This document shows positions 27,532-35,778 of a stretch of 64,000 nucleotides of DNA, in pieces (the first letter of the stretch is position 1; each line of letters opens with the position of its first letter). The position numbers were made by a program, and so were the translations under genes. Under the pieces are notes generated by a model. That model did no database searches. It had not been told where the DNA came from and saw only the letters and a program-made list of their open reading frames with translations. This DNA is from Aphodosoma sp045126975 (GTDB lineage Bacteria; Bacteroidota; Bacteroidia; Bacteroidales; Paludibacteraceae), in the NCBI GenBank assembly GCA_045126975.1, contig JBGVPL010000025.1, positions 1 through 64,000 of the forward strand, in the 5' to 3' direction.

Positions 27532-27562
27532 TTGATATATTCCAAAAAAAATTGTAATTTTG
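27532..27562 (+). promoter_or_regulatory. nadC promoter
   Basis: TTG at 27532 and TAATTTTG at 27555-27562, distance 23 nt. Its -33 box is only 18 nt from that of the divergent rlmH promoter. Confidence 0.78.
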
Positions 27563-27593
27563 CACTTCAAATAATAACATAGAGCAAAAGAGT

Positions 27594-27628
27594 TAACTCC
27601 TAACTCCTAACTCCTAACTCCTAACTTA
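27594..27628. repeat. Heptad tract in the nadC leader (5 units)
   Basis: Four perfect TAACTCC units and TAACTTA, ending 3 nt before the ATG. Confidence 0.92.
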
Positions 27629-27631
27629 ATT

Positions 27632-28474
27632 ATGCTTGACAACTTAGACGAACTCATCAAACTTTGGTTCGCTGAAGATATCGGAGATGGCGACCACACC
27701 ACCCTTTCATCAATCCCTGCTGATGCAATGGGCAAACAACAACTCATTATCAAAGAAGAAGGTATCGTTGCTGGTATCGAAGTAGCTAAACGTGTATTTG
27801 CAGCATTCGATCCAGAACTCAAAATGACACAATATCTCCACGATGGCGACCGAGTAAAACCAGGTGATGTCGCATTCGTAGTTGAAGGTCGCGTACAATC
27901 ACTCCTTCAAACCGAACGTCTTATGCTCAACATCATGCAACGCATGAGTGGTGTCGCTACACGCACAGCCGAATACGTAAAACTCGTCGAAGGCACTAAA
28001 TGTCGCGTACTTGACACACGCAAAACCACTCCAGGACTTCGCATGTTAGAGAAAGAAGCTGTACGTATCGGTGGCGGTTGCAACCACCGAATCGGTCTTT
28101 TCGACATGATTCTCCTCAAAGACAATCACGTCGATTTCGCAGGTGGCATCTCTAATGCTATTCGTAGAGCACAAGAATATCTTAAAGAAAAAGGTAAAAA
28201 CCTTAAAATCGAAATAGAAGTTCGCTCGTTCGACGAACTCCAAGAAGCCCTCAACACAGGAGGTATTGACCGCATTATGCTCGACAACTTCTCGCCTGCC
28301 GACACTCGCAAGGCGGTAGAAATCATCGATGGTCGCGTCGAAGTCGAATCATCAGGTGGTATAACCTACGATACACTCCGTGAGTATGCCGAATGTGGCG
28401 TAGATGTTATCTCAGTCGGAGCTCTTACCCACTCTGTAAAAAGCCTCGATATGAGCTTCAAAGCAGTAAAATAA
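27632..28474 (+). CDS. nadC: Nicotinate-nucleotide pyrophosphorylase (carboxylating)
   Basis: This quinolinate phosphoribosyltransferase makes nicotinate mononucleotide in de novo NAD synthesis. Motifs are AEDIGDGDHTT near 14, QRMSGVATRTAEYV near 102, LDTRKTTPGLRMLEKEAV near 130 (phosphate-binding Arg/Lys), GGGCNHRIGLFDMILLKDNH near 148 and MLDNFSP near 218. At 280 aa it is of normal length. Four perfect copies of TAACTCC and a partial fifth stand 3 nt before the ATG. It ends in a strong terminator. Confidence 0.96.
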   Translation: MLDNLDELIKLWFAEDIGDGDHTTLSSIPADAMGKQQLIIKEEGIVAGIEVAKRVFAAFDPELKMTQYLHDGDRVKPGDVAFVVEGRVQSLLQTERLMLNIMQRMSGVATRTAEYVKLVEGTKCRVLDTRKTTPGLRMLEKEAVRIGGGCNHRIGLFDMILLKDNHVDFAGGISNAIRRAQEYLKEKGKNLKIEIEVRSFDELQEALNTGGIDRIMLDNFSPADTRKAVEIIDGRVEVESSGGITYDTLREYAECGVDVISVGALTHSVKSLDMSFKAVK

Positions 28475-28491
28475 AATTATATTTACAAAAT

Positions 28492-28530
28492 AAAAAAGCG
28501 ATAGATTTTATATAATCTGTCGCTTTTTTT
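28492..28530. terminator. Bidirectional terminator between nadC and the FemAB-like gene
   Basis: The stem GCGATAGATT/AATCTGTCGC (one wobble) is extended by A6 and T6 runs. It serves nadC on the plus strand and the convergent gene at 28537 on the minus strand. Confidence 0.88.
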
Positions 28531-28536
28531 ATACTC

Positions 28537-29493
28537 TTAAAACAAATACTTCCTATACCTATACTCCTCTGTCAAATTCCCACCAAATTCTAATTTAAAC
28601 TGTCGCACCCCATACTCCTTATTGCGTGGACCTGCACCCATAAAATCAAACCTGCCGCCACCCATATCTGCCACCAATTGCAAAGCCTGCCAAGTCGATA
28701 CCACCGACGGAAAAACTCCCTCTATCCGTTCATCAACCGAAGCTCTGTACCAATCATAAAACAATGGGGAATTTGGAGTGAGAGATGAGGAATGAAACAA
28801 CATTGCATTTCCCGAAATCACCCTACCTCTGTACATTACAACAAACAGACGCCCTATCCCCGACTTATTCAATCTTAAGAACACATCCACCGATGGCAAC
28901 GGACGATGTATGCGTCTATACAATCTTTTCAACAACCCATACCATTCCACAATCTGCTCTCTTGTAGGCTCTAAAACTACCTCTACGCCAGCCTCAAACG
29001 ACTGTTTCAACTGCCGTCTTTTATCTCGTTTCATCTGCTCTGCAACATCCTCTCCCGCCTCAAATTCTCGATAAATATTATACCAAGGTAACTTTTTATA
29101 TGAATCGAAAATTGTGCATTGTGCATTATGCATTGTGCATTGACACAAATGACGATACTCTATGTATAAAGCCCTCTTTCTGCAATACTTTTCTATCTCC
29201 GCAGTCATCAATCGGAACGCCTCAATAGCCTCTTCATCAGCAATATCCGCCGCACGCCATGGTTCGCGCCACGCCACTGCGTATGATGCAAATTTGCCAA
29301 GCAGATGGCGATAATAGCGCGTGATAGTGAGTGGTTGAACGAGCAACAATGAGGAGTCGGAATAGAGAGCAAATAGCACGACTTTAGTGCCTTTTTCATG
29401 CTCAAAAAGGCGCATCCATTCCACCGTTTGAAACACATTCAGAGCCTCAAATTGCGGAAAATCTCCAATATTATCAATTATCTTTATTTTCAC
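28537..29493 (-). CDS. FemAB/GNAT-like protein, function unknown
   Basis: The 318-aa protein resembles the FemAB/BioF2-like acyltransferase group. It has an N-terminal segment with QTVEWMRLFE, then RRQLKQSFEAGVEVV near 157, WYGLLKRLYRRIHRPLPSVD near 185 and RFDFMGAGPRNKEYGVRQFK near 286, the last being the usual GNAT-type end block. It is cytoplasmic, with no signal peptide. The GTG start lies only 5 nt from a consensus -7 box, so the message may be leaderless. Residues 118-128 (CTMHNAQCTI) are written by a heptad repeat inserted in the gene. Substrate unknown. Confidence 0.68.
   Translation of the reverse strand: MKIKIIDNIGDFPQFEALNVFQTVEWMRLFEHEKGTKVVLFALYSDSSLLLVQPLTITRYYRHLLGKFASYAVAWREPWRAADIADEEAIEAFRLMTAEIEKYCRKRALYIEYRHLCQCTMHNAQCTIFDSYKKLPWYNIYREFEAGEDVAEQMKRDKRRQLKQSFEAGVEVVLEPTREQIVEWYGLLKRLYRRIHRPLPSVDVFLRLNKSGIGRLFVVMYRGRVISGNAMLFHSSSLTPNSPLFYDWYRASVDERIEGVFPSVVSTWQALQLVADMGGGRFDFMGAGPRNKEYGVRQFKLEFGGNLTEEYRYRKYLF
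29111..29143. repeat. Heptad tract inside the FemAB-like gene (4-5 units)
   Basis: Units ATTGTGC (three) and ATTATGC (one), then a partial unit. It is the reverse complement of the family in 41631-41658. Confidence 0.85.
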
Positions 29494-29498
29494 AACTG

Positions 29499-29528
29499 CA
29501 AAGTTAAAAAAATTTACACAATCATCAA
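29499..29528 (-). promoter_or_regulatory. Promoter of the FemAB-like gene
   Basis: TTG begins at 29528 and TAACTTTG at 29506 on the minus strand (22 nt). It is divergent from the lepA promoter. Confidence 0.68.
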
Positions 29529-29570
29529 AATATCATACATATTTTTTTATTAATTTTTATTTAATCACTT

Positions 29571-29601
29571 TTGATTTATTCAATGTTTTTTTGTAACTTT
29601 G
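29571..29601 (+). promoter_or_regulatory. lepA promoter
   Basis: TTG at 29571 and TAACTTTG at 29594-29601, distance 23 nt. The leader is about 75 nt. Confidence 0.78.
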
Positions 29602-29683
29602 CGAATTATTTTGCGGTCTATCCAAGACAACATAAAAACTCAATTATGAAAATCTTTTTCTTGTATTTTCAATAAAATTAAAT

Positions 29684-31471
29684 ATGAAAAAAATCAGAAA
29701 CTTTTGCATTATAGCCCATATCGACCATGGTAAAAGTACCTTGGCTGACAGACTATTGGAGTACACTCAAACTGTAGAAGCTCGAGACCTCCAAGCACAA
29801 GTATTAGACGACATGGATTTGGAACGCGAACGCGGTATCACCATCAAATCGCACGCTATCCAAATGAAATATAAATACAACAACGAAGAATATACACTCA
29901 ACTTAATTGATACTCCGGGACACGTCGATTTCTCTTACGAAGTTTCGCGTTCTATCGCAGCATGCGAAGGTGCTCTTTTGATTGTCGATGCCACTCAAGG
30001 TATTCAAGCTCAAACAATCTCTAACCTCTACATGGCAATCGAGAACGACCTCGAAATCATTCCTGTAATGAACAAAATGGACATGGACAATGCCATGCCA
30101 GAAGAGGTCGAAGACCAAATCGTAGAGCTCCTTGGTTGCAAACGCGAAGAAATTATACGTGCCTCAGGCAAAACAGGTATGGGTATCGAAGAAATTCTAC
30201 AAGCTATCGTAGAACGCATCCCTGCCCCTGAAGGCGATCCTAATTCGCCTCTTCAATGCCTCATTTTCGACTCTGTATTCAACTCTTTCCGTGGCATCAT
30301 TGCTTACTTCAAAATCATCAATGGTACTATCAAACCTAACGATTTAGTTAAATTTGTAAATACAGGAAAAGAATACGAAGCCAACGAAATCGGTATCCTC
30401 AAACTCGACATGGTTCCTCAAAAAGAACTCTCTGCTGGTAACGTAGGCTACATCATTTCGGGTATCAAAACATCTAAAGAGGTAAAAGTTGGTGATACTA
30501 TCACTCACGTGAAACGCCCTTGCGATGATGCTATCGACGGATTCGAAGAGGTTAAACCTATGGTCTTCGCAGGTGTATATCCTATCGAAACTGAAGATTT
30601 TGAAGACCTTCGTGCTTCTCTTGAGAAGTTACAACTCAACGATGCCTCTCTTACATTCGAACCTGAATCATCTGCAGCTCTTGGTTTCGGTTTCCGTTGC
30701 GGTTTCTTGGGTATGCTCCACATGGAGATTGTACAAGAACGTCTCGACCGTGAATTCGACATGAACGTTATTACTACTGTGCCTAACGTTTCTTACAAAG
30801 TGTTCACTAATAAAGGGGCTTGTCTTGAGGTGCACAACCCTTCTGGCTTGCCTGAAATCACTGAAATTGACCATATCGAAGAACCATATATCCGCGCCTC
30901 AGTAATCACCAAGACCGATTATATTGGTCAAATCATGACTCTCTGTCTTGGCAAACGTGGCGAATTGGTTAAACAAGAATATGTGTCGGGTAATCGTGTT
31001 GAATTGATTTATGATATGCCACTGGGTGAGATTGTGTTTGATTTCTACGATAAGTTGAAATCTATTTCAAAAGGATACGCTTCGTTTGACTATCATATGA
31101 ATGGCTTCCGCCCTTCTAAATTGGTCAAACTTGATATCTTATTGAATGGTGAGTCAGTGGATGCTTTATCATCACTTATTCACTTTGATAATGCCTACAC
31201 ACTCGGTCGTCGCATGTGCGAGAAACTACAAGAACTTATACCTCGCCAACAATTCGATATTGCAATTCAAGCAGCTATTGGTGCGAAAATTATTGCTCGA
31301 GAAACAGTAAAAGCCGTTCGCAAAGACGTAACCGCAAAATGTTATGGTGGTGACATCTCTCGTAAACGCAAATTGCTCGAAAAACAAAAGAAAGGTAAAA
31401 AACGTATGAAACAAATCGGTAACGTCGAAGTACCACAAAAAGCCTTCCTTGCTGTATTAAAACTCGACTAA
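29684..31471 (+). CDS. lepA: Elongation factor 4 (back-translocating GTPase)
   Basis: This ribosome-associated GTPase of 595 aa has the normal length. The G motifs are AHIDHGKSTLADR at residue 10, RERGITIKSH near 48, DTPGHVDFSYEV near 76 and NKMDMDNA near 130. The C-terminal part has the LepA-specific end with KKRMKQIGNVEVPQKAFLAV. Codon use is biased as in highly expressed genes. A consensus promoter lies 83 nt upstream and no heptad tract is in its leader. Confidence 0.97.
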   Translation: MKKIRNFCIIAHIDHGKSTLADRLLEYTQTVEARDLQAQVLDDMDLERERGITIKSHAIQMKYKYNNEEYTLNLIDTPGHVDFSYEVSRSIAACEGALLIVDATQGIQAQTISNLYMAIENDLEIIPVMNKMDMDNAMPEEVEDQIVELLGCKREEIIRASGKTGMGIEEILQAIVERIPAPEGDPNSPLQCLIFDSVFNSFRGIIAYFKIINGTIKPNDLVKFVNTGKEYEANEIGILKLDMVPQKELSAGNVGYIISGIKTSKEVKVGDTITHVKRPCDDAIDGFEEVKPMVFAGVYPIETEDFEDLRASLEKLQLNDASLTFEPESSAALGFGFRCGFLGMLHMEIVQERLDREFDMNVITTVPNVSYKVFTNKGACLEVHNPSGLPEITEIDHIEEPYIRASVITKTDYIGQIMTLCLGKRGELVKQEYVSGNRVELIYDMPLGEIVFDFYDKLKSISKGYASFDYHMNGFRPSKLVKLDILLNGESVDALSSLIHFDNAYTLGRRMCEKLQELIPRQQFDIAIQAAIGAKIIARETVKAVRKDVTAKCYGGDISRKRKLLEKQKKGKKRMKQIGNVEVPQKAFLAVLKLD

Positions 31472-31517
31472 AAACAAACCAATAGACCTTTGATTGTTGA
31501 GAGTTGACAAAAAAAGA

Positions 31518-31545
31518 AACTTTTAACTTTAAACTATAATCTATT
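31518..31545. repeat. Weak heptad tract in the antiporter leader (4 units)
   Basis: Units AACTTTT, AACTTTA, AACTATA, ATCTATT, ending 15 nt before the ATG. Confidence 0.5.
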
Positions 31546-31560
31546 AAAAACAAAAACATT

Positions 31561-32880
31561 ATGTTACTCTTAAGTGCAACCGAAGCGGTAATGCAAGTAC
31601 CATTTTGGGCTTCAATACCCTTCATCATCATGCTATTGATGATTGCTATTGGTCCGCTCGTAGCGGAAGAATGGTGGGAACACAACCGAAACAAACTCCT
31701 TGTTTCTGGTATTTTGGGTATCCCAACAGCCTATTATCTTATTAAATGTGGATTAGTTCACCAACTCGAACACCAAATCTTTGGAGACTACATTCCATTT
31801 ATTATTCTTCTCACAGCTTTATTCGTTATCACAGGTGGTATCCACCTCAGTGGCGACATCAAAGCAAAACCTATCATCAACACAACATTTATTGCTCTTG
31901 GGTGGGTTTTAGCATCGTTTATGGGTACAACAGGTGCTGCCATGTTACTCATTCGTCCACTCATCGACACCAACTCACAACGTAAACACAAAGTACACAC
32001 TATGCTGTTCTTTATCGCAGCAGTTGCTAATTGTGGTGGTTTATTAACTCCACTCGGAGACCCACCATTGTTGCTACTCTACTTACGTGGAGCTTCATTT
32101 ACTTGGTTCTTCAACTTATTACCAATGTGGGCAATTACAGGTATATTATTGCTTGTAATCTACTTTATTTGGGACTCTTATATGTACAAAAAAGAAGATT
32201 GGATTAACCTCTCGGCAGACTCGCGCGAACAAAGACCTATCCAAATCACAGGTAAAATCAACTTCCTTTTCCTCGTTGGTGTAATCTTGTCAGTAGCATT
32301 TATCAATGCCGACATGTTACCTGCAATGAGCGAAGAACATGCACCATGGTGGTTAGTATATCTTCGTGAAATAGTCCTTATTTCAATGATTATATTATCG
32401 CTTCTTGAAACTAAAAAAGAGGTACGCGAAGCCAACAAATACTCATGGCGTCCAATTATCGAAGTTGCTGTTGTATTCCTTGGTATCTTCATCACAATGA
32501 CACCAACAATCATGTATCTCAACCAAAATGCAGCATCACTTGGTTTAACCGAGCCATGGCAATTCTACTACTTTGCAGGTGGTTTGAGTTCATTCCTCGA
32601 CAATGCACCAACAGCCGTAGCATTCCACAGTGTGGCCACAGCCTTACCAATCGAAGGCAATGCTGTAGCTGGCATTTCTGAAATCCTACTTAAAGCTATC
32701 GCTCTCGGCTCTGTATTCTTTGGTGCAATGACTTATATTGGTAATGGTCCTAACTTCATGGTTAAAGCTATTGCAGAAGAAAATGGAATCAAAATGCCTT
32801 CATTCTTTGGCTATATGATTAAATTCTCTTTAATTGTTCTTTTACCAATCTACATCCTTGTACAAATAATTTTCTTATAA
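31561..32880 (+). CDS. Sodium:proton antiporter, NhaD/ion-transporter family
   Basis: The 439-aa protein has about 11-12 hydrophobic segments. It matches the NhaD-type branch of the IT superfamily: MIAIGPLVAEEWWEHNRNK near 22, GCLGG-like turn TPLGDPPLLLLYLRG near 163, and FAGGLSSFLDNAPTAVAFHS near 338, where the N-A-P-T segment is a likely ion site. It would export Na+ for H+ at the inner membrane. Downstream, 7-nt units before and after a loop form a 14-bp hairpin followed by T residues. Confidence 0.83.
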   Translation: MLLLSATEAVMQVPFWASIPFIIMLLMIAIGPLVAEEWWEHNRNKLLVSGILGIPTAYYLIKCGLVHQLEHQIFGDYIPFIILLTALFVITGGIHLSGDIKAKPIINTTFIALGWVLASFMGTTGAAMLLIRPLIDTNSQRKHKVHTMLFFIAAVANCGGLLTPLGDPPLLLLYLRGASFTWFFNLLPMWAITGILLLVIYFIWDSYMYKKEDWINLSADSREQRPIQITGKINFLFLVGVILSVAFINADMLPAMSEEHAPWWLVYLREIVLISMIILSLLETKKEVREANKYSWRPIIEVAVVFLGIFITMTPTIMYLNQNAASLGLTEPWQFYYFAGGLSSFLDNAPTAVAFHSVATALPIEGNAVAGISEILLKAIALGSVFFGAMTYIGNGPNFMVKAIAEENGIKMPSFFGYMIKFSLIVLLPIYILVQIIFL

Positions 32881-32886
32881 TGAGAT

Positions 32887-32914
32887 ATAAGTAATAAGTA
32901 GTAAGTAGTAAGAT
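32887..32914. repeat. Heptad tract after the antiporter gene (4 units)
   Basis: Units ATAAGTA (two), GTAAGTA and GTAAGAT. Inverted units follow at 32934-32954 and form the terminator-like hairpin. Confidence 0.8.
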
Positions 32915-32954
32915 TTTATAGTATCTATAATCCATACTACTTACTACTATTTTT
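32897..32954 (+). terminator. Terminator-like hairpin built from heptad units
   Basis: The arms AGTAGTAAGTAGTA (32897-32910) and TACTACTTACTACT (32935-32948) are perfect reverse complements, with a 24-nt loop and a following T run. It is downstream of the antiporter gene and made of 7-nt repeats. Confidence 0.6.
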
Positions 32955-32962
32955 ATAAAACT

Positions 32963-33754
32963 ATGACAGCAAAAAATTCACAACAGACAAAACTTAAATC
33001 TACAGCAAAACCACGAAAAAAAGTTACTAAAAAACAAATTCAAGAAGAGGTCGTAAACACACTAACGCCTCGCAACATATTTTTTGCTTCTATCGCAGGA
33101 CTTCTCTTAGCTATCACAATCATCATTAGCAATCGTTGCGACAGAAACGAAGACAAACGCACATGCTATTGCGAAAATGCAACAGCTCCAATTCGCCCAA
33201 AATCAAAATTCAAAGACGTTAATTCCGAACAATTAGCGCATGCCCAAGCTAATGGGTTAAAGACTATTATCAAAGATAAAAAACAGTACGAATCACAAAT
33301 CGATTCACTTGTTGAAGAAGGTATATTAGTAAAAATCAAACCTAATAAATATTACAATATACGCCGTCTCACTCACTCATACCCATACCTCACACCCGAA
33401 GCAAGAGACTTACTAAACCTTATTGGCAAACGCTTTCAAGCAAACCTACAAGCCGAAGGTTTACCAAAATATAAATTCCAAATATCATCTCTACTTAGAA
33501 CAATCGAATTTCAACGACAACTTACACGCCAAAATATCAATGCAACCTACGGACTATCTGCCCACTATTATGGCACCACATTCGATATTGCATATGACAA
33601 ATACGACCGACGAGGCAAAAGTTACCAAGACCCTAAAGTAGAAGCCATATTAGAAAAAACTCTCCGCGAACTTCGCGAAGAGTGCCGTATGATGATTATC
33701 AGAGAATCATCCAATAAATGCTTCCACATGACAGTGGTAAAAATTGAGAAGTGA
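32963..33754 (+). CDS. DUF5715-like, M15-peptidase-related envelope protein
   Basis: The 263-aa protein has a Lys-rich cytoplasmic start, one membrane segment (about residues 38-58, FFASIAGLLLAITIIIS) and an extracytoplasmic domain. The domain has LLRTIEFQRQL near 180 and SAHYYGTTFDIAYD near 200, close to the S-x-H-x6-D zinc motif of D,D-/L,D-carboxypeptidases of family M15. CFHMTVV near 256 gives a third His. The motif spacing supports a zinc peptidase acting on peptidoglycan, but activity is an inference. Its last codons run into the longest heptad tract of the window. Confidence 0.7.
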   Translation: MTAKNSQQTKLKSTAKPRKKVTKKQIQEEVVNTLTPRNIFFASIAGLLLAITIIISNRCDRNEDKRTCYCENATAPIRPKSKFKDVNSEQLAHAQANGLKTIIKDKKQYESQIDSLVEEGILVKIKPNKYYNIRRLTHSYPYLTPEARDLLNLIGKRFQANLQAEGLPKYKFQISSLLRTIEFQRQLTRQNINATYGLSAHYYGTTFDIAYDKYDRRGKSYQDPKVEAILEKTLRELREECRMMIIRESSNKCFHMTVVKIEK

Positions 33755-33896
33755 GAATTGAAAATGGAGAATTGAAAATTGATAATCTAGATACACTAGA
33801 ATATCTAGATATACTAGATTATCTTATTCCTTATTCCTTATTCCTTATTCCTTATTCCTTACTTCCTATTCCCTATTCCCTATTCCTTATTCCTTA
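33743..33896. repeat. Longest heptad tract, convergent gap before ispF (22 units)
   Basis: From the last codons of the DUF5715-like gene to the ispF 3' end the DNA keeps one 7-nt phase for 154 bp. Units pass from ATTGAGA/ATTGAAA through ATCTAGA/TACACTA/ACTAGAT to TTCCTTA/TTCCCTA. A 12-bp palindrome (ATATCTAGATAT, 33801-33812) lies in the middle. Confidence 0.92.
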
Positions 33897-34363
33897 TTTA
33901 TAAGCGCCACGCAATAAGCTGCAATACCTTCTTTTCGACCTACAAAGCCAAGCTTTTCGGTAGTTGTAGCTTTAATACTTACACAATCCTCATCTACTCC
34001 CATACATTCTGCCAATACACGCTGCATTTGGGGTATATGAGGATTTAATTTTGGTCGTTCTGCACACACCGTTGCATCAATATTCCCAATAGAATATCCT
34101 TTATCTTTCAACAAAACAACAGTTTTTCGTAAAAGTATTTTACTATCAATATTTTCATATTCTTTGCCTGTATCGGGAAAATGATAACCTATATCACGCA
34201 TATTTGCTGCTCCAAGCAAAGCATCACAAATAGCATGAATCAATACATCAGCATCCGAATGACCTAATAGTCCTTTTTCATATTCAATTTTAATCCCACC
34301 CAACCATAATTCACGATTTTCTACTAATTGGTGGACATCATATCCCATTCCTACACGTATCAT
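33887..34363 (-). CDS. ispF: 2-C-methyl-D-erythritol 2,4-cyclodiphosphate synthase
   Basis: It makes the fifth step of the MEP isoprenoid pathway as a trimer with Zn2+. The metal ligands are in GMGYDVHQL (Asp 8, His 10) and the His of LLGHSDADVLIHA near 38. IGYHFPDT near 57 and ATTTEKLGFVGRKEGIAA near 129 complete the family pattern. At 158 aa it is of normal length. It is separated from porV by a strong terminator, and its leader starts with five AT-rich heptads. Confidence 0.97.
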   Translation of the reverse strand: MIRVGMGYDVHQLVENRELWLGGIKIEYEKGLLGHSDADVLIHAICDALLGAANMRDIGYHFPDTGKEYENIDSKILLRKTVVLLKDKGYSIGNIDATVCAERPKLNPHIPQMQRVLAECMGVDEDCVSIKATTTEKLGFVGRKEGIAAYCVALINKE

Positions 34364-34398
34364 AATAGTTTAGAGTTAAAAGTTTAGAGAAAAAAGAC
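34364..34398. repeat. Heptad tract in the ispF leader (5 units)
   Basis: Units AATAGTT, TAGAGTT, AAAAGTT, TAGAGAA, AAAAGAC. It is related to the reverse complement of the AACTCTA family and runs into the porV terminator. Confidence 0.65.
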
Positions 34399-34451
34399 AG
34401 AATAACAAAAGAACATAAATATTTATTTTGTTCTTATGTTATTCTGTCTTT
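34393..34451. terminator. Long terminator hairpin downstream of porV
   Basis: The 15-bp perfect outer arms (AAAGACAGAATAACA and its complement) are extended inside by a second short stem. On the minus strand the hairpin is followed by a T run. It separates porV from ispF. Confidence 0.88.
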
Positions 34452-34472
34452 AAAATATTTTCAAATTAATTA

Positions 34473-35696
34473 TTATTTATCTGCAAGAGCTTTGATACCA
34501 TCAATATCAAATGCAAGAGAGAAACGCAAAGTTTGATCAAGTGGATTTGAAGCTGAAGTTGCAATTACATAACCAACATCAAGTTTGAATGCAGAAAGTT
34601 TGAAACCTGCACCAACTGTAAAGTATTTACGATTACCTTTATCTTTTGCTTCATTATTGTAACCTACACGACCAAAGAATTGTTCGTTGTAAGCATATTC
34701 AAGACCAATACCCCAATTGATTTCAGCCATCTCTTCTGCAAAACCACCAGGAGCATCGTACCATGACATAATCAAACCTTCCATTGAAGAAATTTTGTTA
34801 TATTCTTCAGTTGTCATTGCCCAAGTATACATATTTGCTTTATCAAAATCTGGATTATATTTTTTCACACTCGAATAACGAGTAGGTACCATCATTTTGT
34901 TAGCTTCAAGAGAGATGAGCAAGCGATTATATTTATCGAATGGAATTTGATAACCTACACCAAGACGAAGATTAGCTGGGATAAAATTGTAATTATCACC
35001 TTTGTCGTATGTAATACGAGTACCGATGTTTGAAAGATTGAAACCAAACATAAAGTGAGAAGTACCTGATTTCAAATCAATAGGAAGACGATAGAAACCA
35101 TTAACATCTGCACCAAATGCATAACCTGTATAATAATTAGGATCAGTTTTAGCAGTAAGGTCAGAAGCAACCAAACGAAGAACAACACCTAAAGAGAAAT
35201 TTTCAGTAAGCATACGAGAATAACCAAGATCAAATGTCATTTCGTATGGATTTGCTGATAAAGGAATTGCATCAGCTGATTCGCGTAACAAAACTTCACC
35301 TAATTGGAAGAAACGAAGCGATGCACTGATAGTACCAGCCATTTTGCTTGGAGTATAATAACCTGCTAAATAAAGCAAATTGATATCATTTACACCCAAT
35401 TTACGCAACCATGGAGTATAAGAAAATGCAAAACCTGCACTACTTTCGTTTTGTGCATATTTTGATGAGTTCCAATATTGCGCATTCATATCAGAATTAG
35501 TTGCAACCCCAACATCACCCATACCACCAGCAACAGCATCAGGACTAATTGACATAGAAGGCACACCTGAAACTATAGGATTCATATATCCGTAAGTTTC
35601 TTTTGCATCTTTGTAATTAATATTAGAACTCTCTTGTGCAGAGATTGAAACAAGTGATGCACAAAGCACCATCATTGACAATAAGATTTTTTTCAT
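34473..35696 (-). CDS. porV: Type IX secretion system outer-membrane protein PorV
   Basis: The 407-aa protein has a signal peptide (MKKILLSMMVLCASLVSISA) and alternating hydrophobic beta strands of a FadL-like barrel. The block GGMGDVGVATNSDMNAQYWN near 57 is the PorV/PorQ family start. PorV binds the conserved C-terminal domains of T9SS cargo at the outer membrane and presents them to the sortase PorU, encoded directly upstream. The gene has its own promoter, whose -33 box lies in the 3' end of porU. Confidence 0.9.
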   Translation of the reverse strand: MKKILLSMMVLCASLVSISAQESSNINYKDAKETYGYMNPIVSGVPSMSISPDAVAGGMGDVGVATNSDMNAQYWNSSKYAQNESSAGFAFSYTPWLRKLGVNDINLLYLAGYYTPSKMAGTISASLRFFQLGEVLLRESADAIPLSANPYEMTFDLGYSRMLTENFSLGVVLRLVASDLTAKTDPNYYTGYAFGADVNGFYRLPIDLKSGTSHFMFGFNLSNIGTRITYDKGDNYNFIPANLRLGVGYQIPFDKYNRLLISLEANKMMVPTRYSSVKKYNPDFDKANMYTWAMTTEEYNKISSMEGLIMSWYDAPGGFAEEMAEINWGIGLEYAYNEQFFGRVGYNNEAKDKGNRKYFTVGAGFKLSAFKLDVGYVIATSASNPLDQTLRFSLAFDIDGIKALADK

Positions 35697-35747
35697 AGTT
35701 TTTATAGTTGTTAAAATTATTTATTCTATACTATATCAATTAAAACG

Positions 35748-35778
35748 CAAAGTTACAAATATTATTGCTTTTGTACAA
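35748..35778 (-). promoter_or_regulatory. porV promoter, overlapping the end of porU
   Basis: TTG begins at 35778 (inside the porU coding end) and TAACTTTG at 35755 on the minus strand, distance 23 nt. The leader is about 50 nt. Confidence 0.75.

Noticed and set aside
33743..33896. CRISPR array
   Set aside because: The period is 7 nt with no repeat-spacer alternation, and no cas gene is present in the window.
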